Shown here piece after piece: positions 63,437 to 64,000 of a stretch of DNA of 64,000 nucleotides (within the stretch, counting starts at the first letter, position 1; every line of letters begins with the position of its first letter). The stretch comes from Leptodactylus fallax (lineage: Eukaryota; Chordata; Amphibia; Anura; Leptodactylidae), in NCBI GenBank assembly GCA_947044405.1, contig CAMRHE010000035.1, forward strand, positions 5,243,501 through 5,307,500, read 5' to 3'. A model generated the notes under the pieces. It searched no databases. It was not told the DNA's origin and saw only the letters and a program-made list of their open reading frames with translations. Position numbers and translations under genes: made by a program.

Positions 63437-64000
63437 AAGACAGGGGCACACCGCTAATGAGGCGAAGTGAGGCGGCCGCCTCAGGCGGCACTGTCCGTCA
63501 CTGTCTGGTGGGCGGCATTTTTACTATTTATTTAATGTAAACCAGCCCAGGACAGGCCGCTTTAAAAAAAAAAAAAAAACAGAACTGAGCGGGGCCTGTC
63601 CTGGGTTGGTTTACGAGACGTCTGCATTACAGCGCAGACGGTGATACAATGACGTCATCGCGCTGCCTGCGCTGAGACACAGACGTCGCTGACAAGAAGA
63701 GGCGGCTCCATCAAGGCATCGCAGGTAGGTGCGGATAACTTTTTACATATATATAAATAGGCGGTAACCTGCTGGAGTATCCCCGGCAGGTAATGGCCTA
63801 TTTATTTACCTACCCCACGTCTGCTCGTGGCCGCCTCCGCTTCCCCTTCTGCTATGGGACGCAGAAAGGGAAGTGGATGCCGCTGTGAGTGGCCGCGGGC
63901 ATCGGTAAGTGAGGCCGCAGGCCGCAAATGCTACTATTATTATACTCTGGGGTCTTTTCAGACCCCAGAGTATAATCGGACACCCGGGGAGGTGAGGGAA
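63437..64000 (+). repeat. Palindrome-bearing repeat, copy 6, cut by window end
   Basis: Starts CAGGGGCACACCGCTAATGA (hAT-like CAGGG start) beside the DIRS 5' side. Contains GGCGGCCGCCTCAGGCGGC, poly-A near 63570, an inverted pair around 63560-63610 (CCAGCCCAGGACAGGCC/GGCCTGTCCTGGGTTGG), and the full palindrome at 63935-63976. The right end is outside the window. Confidence 0.7.

Overview
This window looks like gene-free, transposon-dense DNA from a vertebrate nuclear genome, most likely a frog. The reasons are many Tc1 copies of several families, DIRS1-like, L1, L2 and Penelope-type retroelement debris, piggyBac and hAT DNA transposons, and a large set of TTAA-flanked foldback MITEs. I could not support any host protein-coding exon, rRNA or tRNA. 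Almost everything that reads as protein is transposon-derived, and most of it is broken.

Layout. 0-5 kb: an internally deleted Tc1, a TTAA MITE, an LTR-like repeat and an L1 endonuclease fragment. 5-13 kb: a palindrome-bearing repeat, a hAT fragment, a minisatellite, an L1 ORF2 C-terminal fragment, an LTR-like repeat family, and a quiet stretch (about 10.9-12.1 kb) that may be unique host DNA. 13-24.5 kb: five Tc1 copies separated by foldback MITEs, plus a Penelope-like remnant with a hammerhead-like motif. 24.5-33.6 kb: a 1.25-kb TTAA element, L2 fragments, a complete Tc1 with an intact DD35E transposase (27.8-29.3 kb), and a head-to-head pair of DD38E Tc1 copies, one with a 304-bp G-rich block that looks artefactual. 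33.6-37.5 kb: a long, frame-broken L1 on the minus strand. 38.8-40.4 kb: a complete Tc1 with an intact DD34E transposase. 40.4-48.7 kb: an L1 5' region (UTR monomers and ORF1) invaded by piggyBac, which holds a MITE-like repeat, which holds a hAT element with a palindrome and minisatellite; a recent tandem duplication overprints this stack. 48.7-57 kb: TTAA elements, a second LTR-like copy, truncated Tc1s, L1 RT and 3'UTR pieces, and another quiet stretch (55.5-56.4 kb). 57-63.4 kb: a DIRS1-like element on the minus strand, split by two Tc1s, a TTAA MITE and a Penelope-like insertion with a 17-bp target duplication and a good hammerhead candidate. 63.4-64 kb: another palindrome-bearing repeat.

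Only two transposases have full-length uninterrupted frames with matching terminal inverted repeats (27.9 and 39.2 kb). Each has a nearly identical defective relative in the same window, which suggests recent mobility. Target duplications and insertion order give a readable history at several loci. Family assignments come from reading the translations and recalling family motifs; no database search was run.
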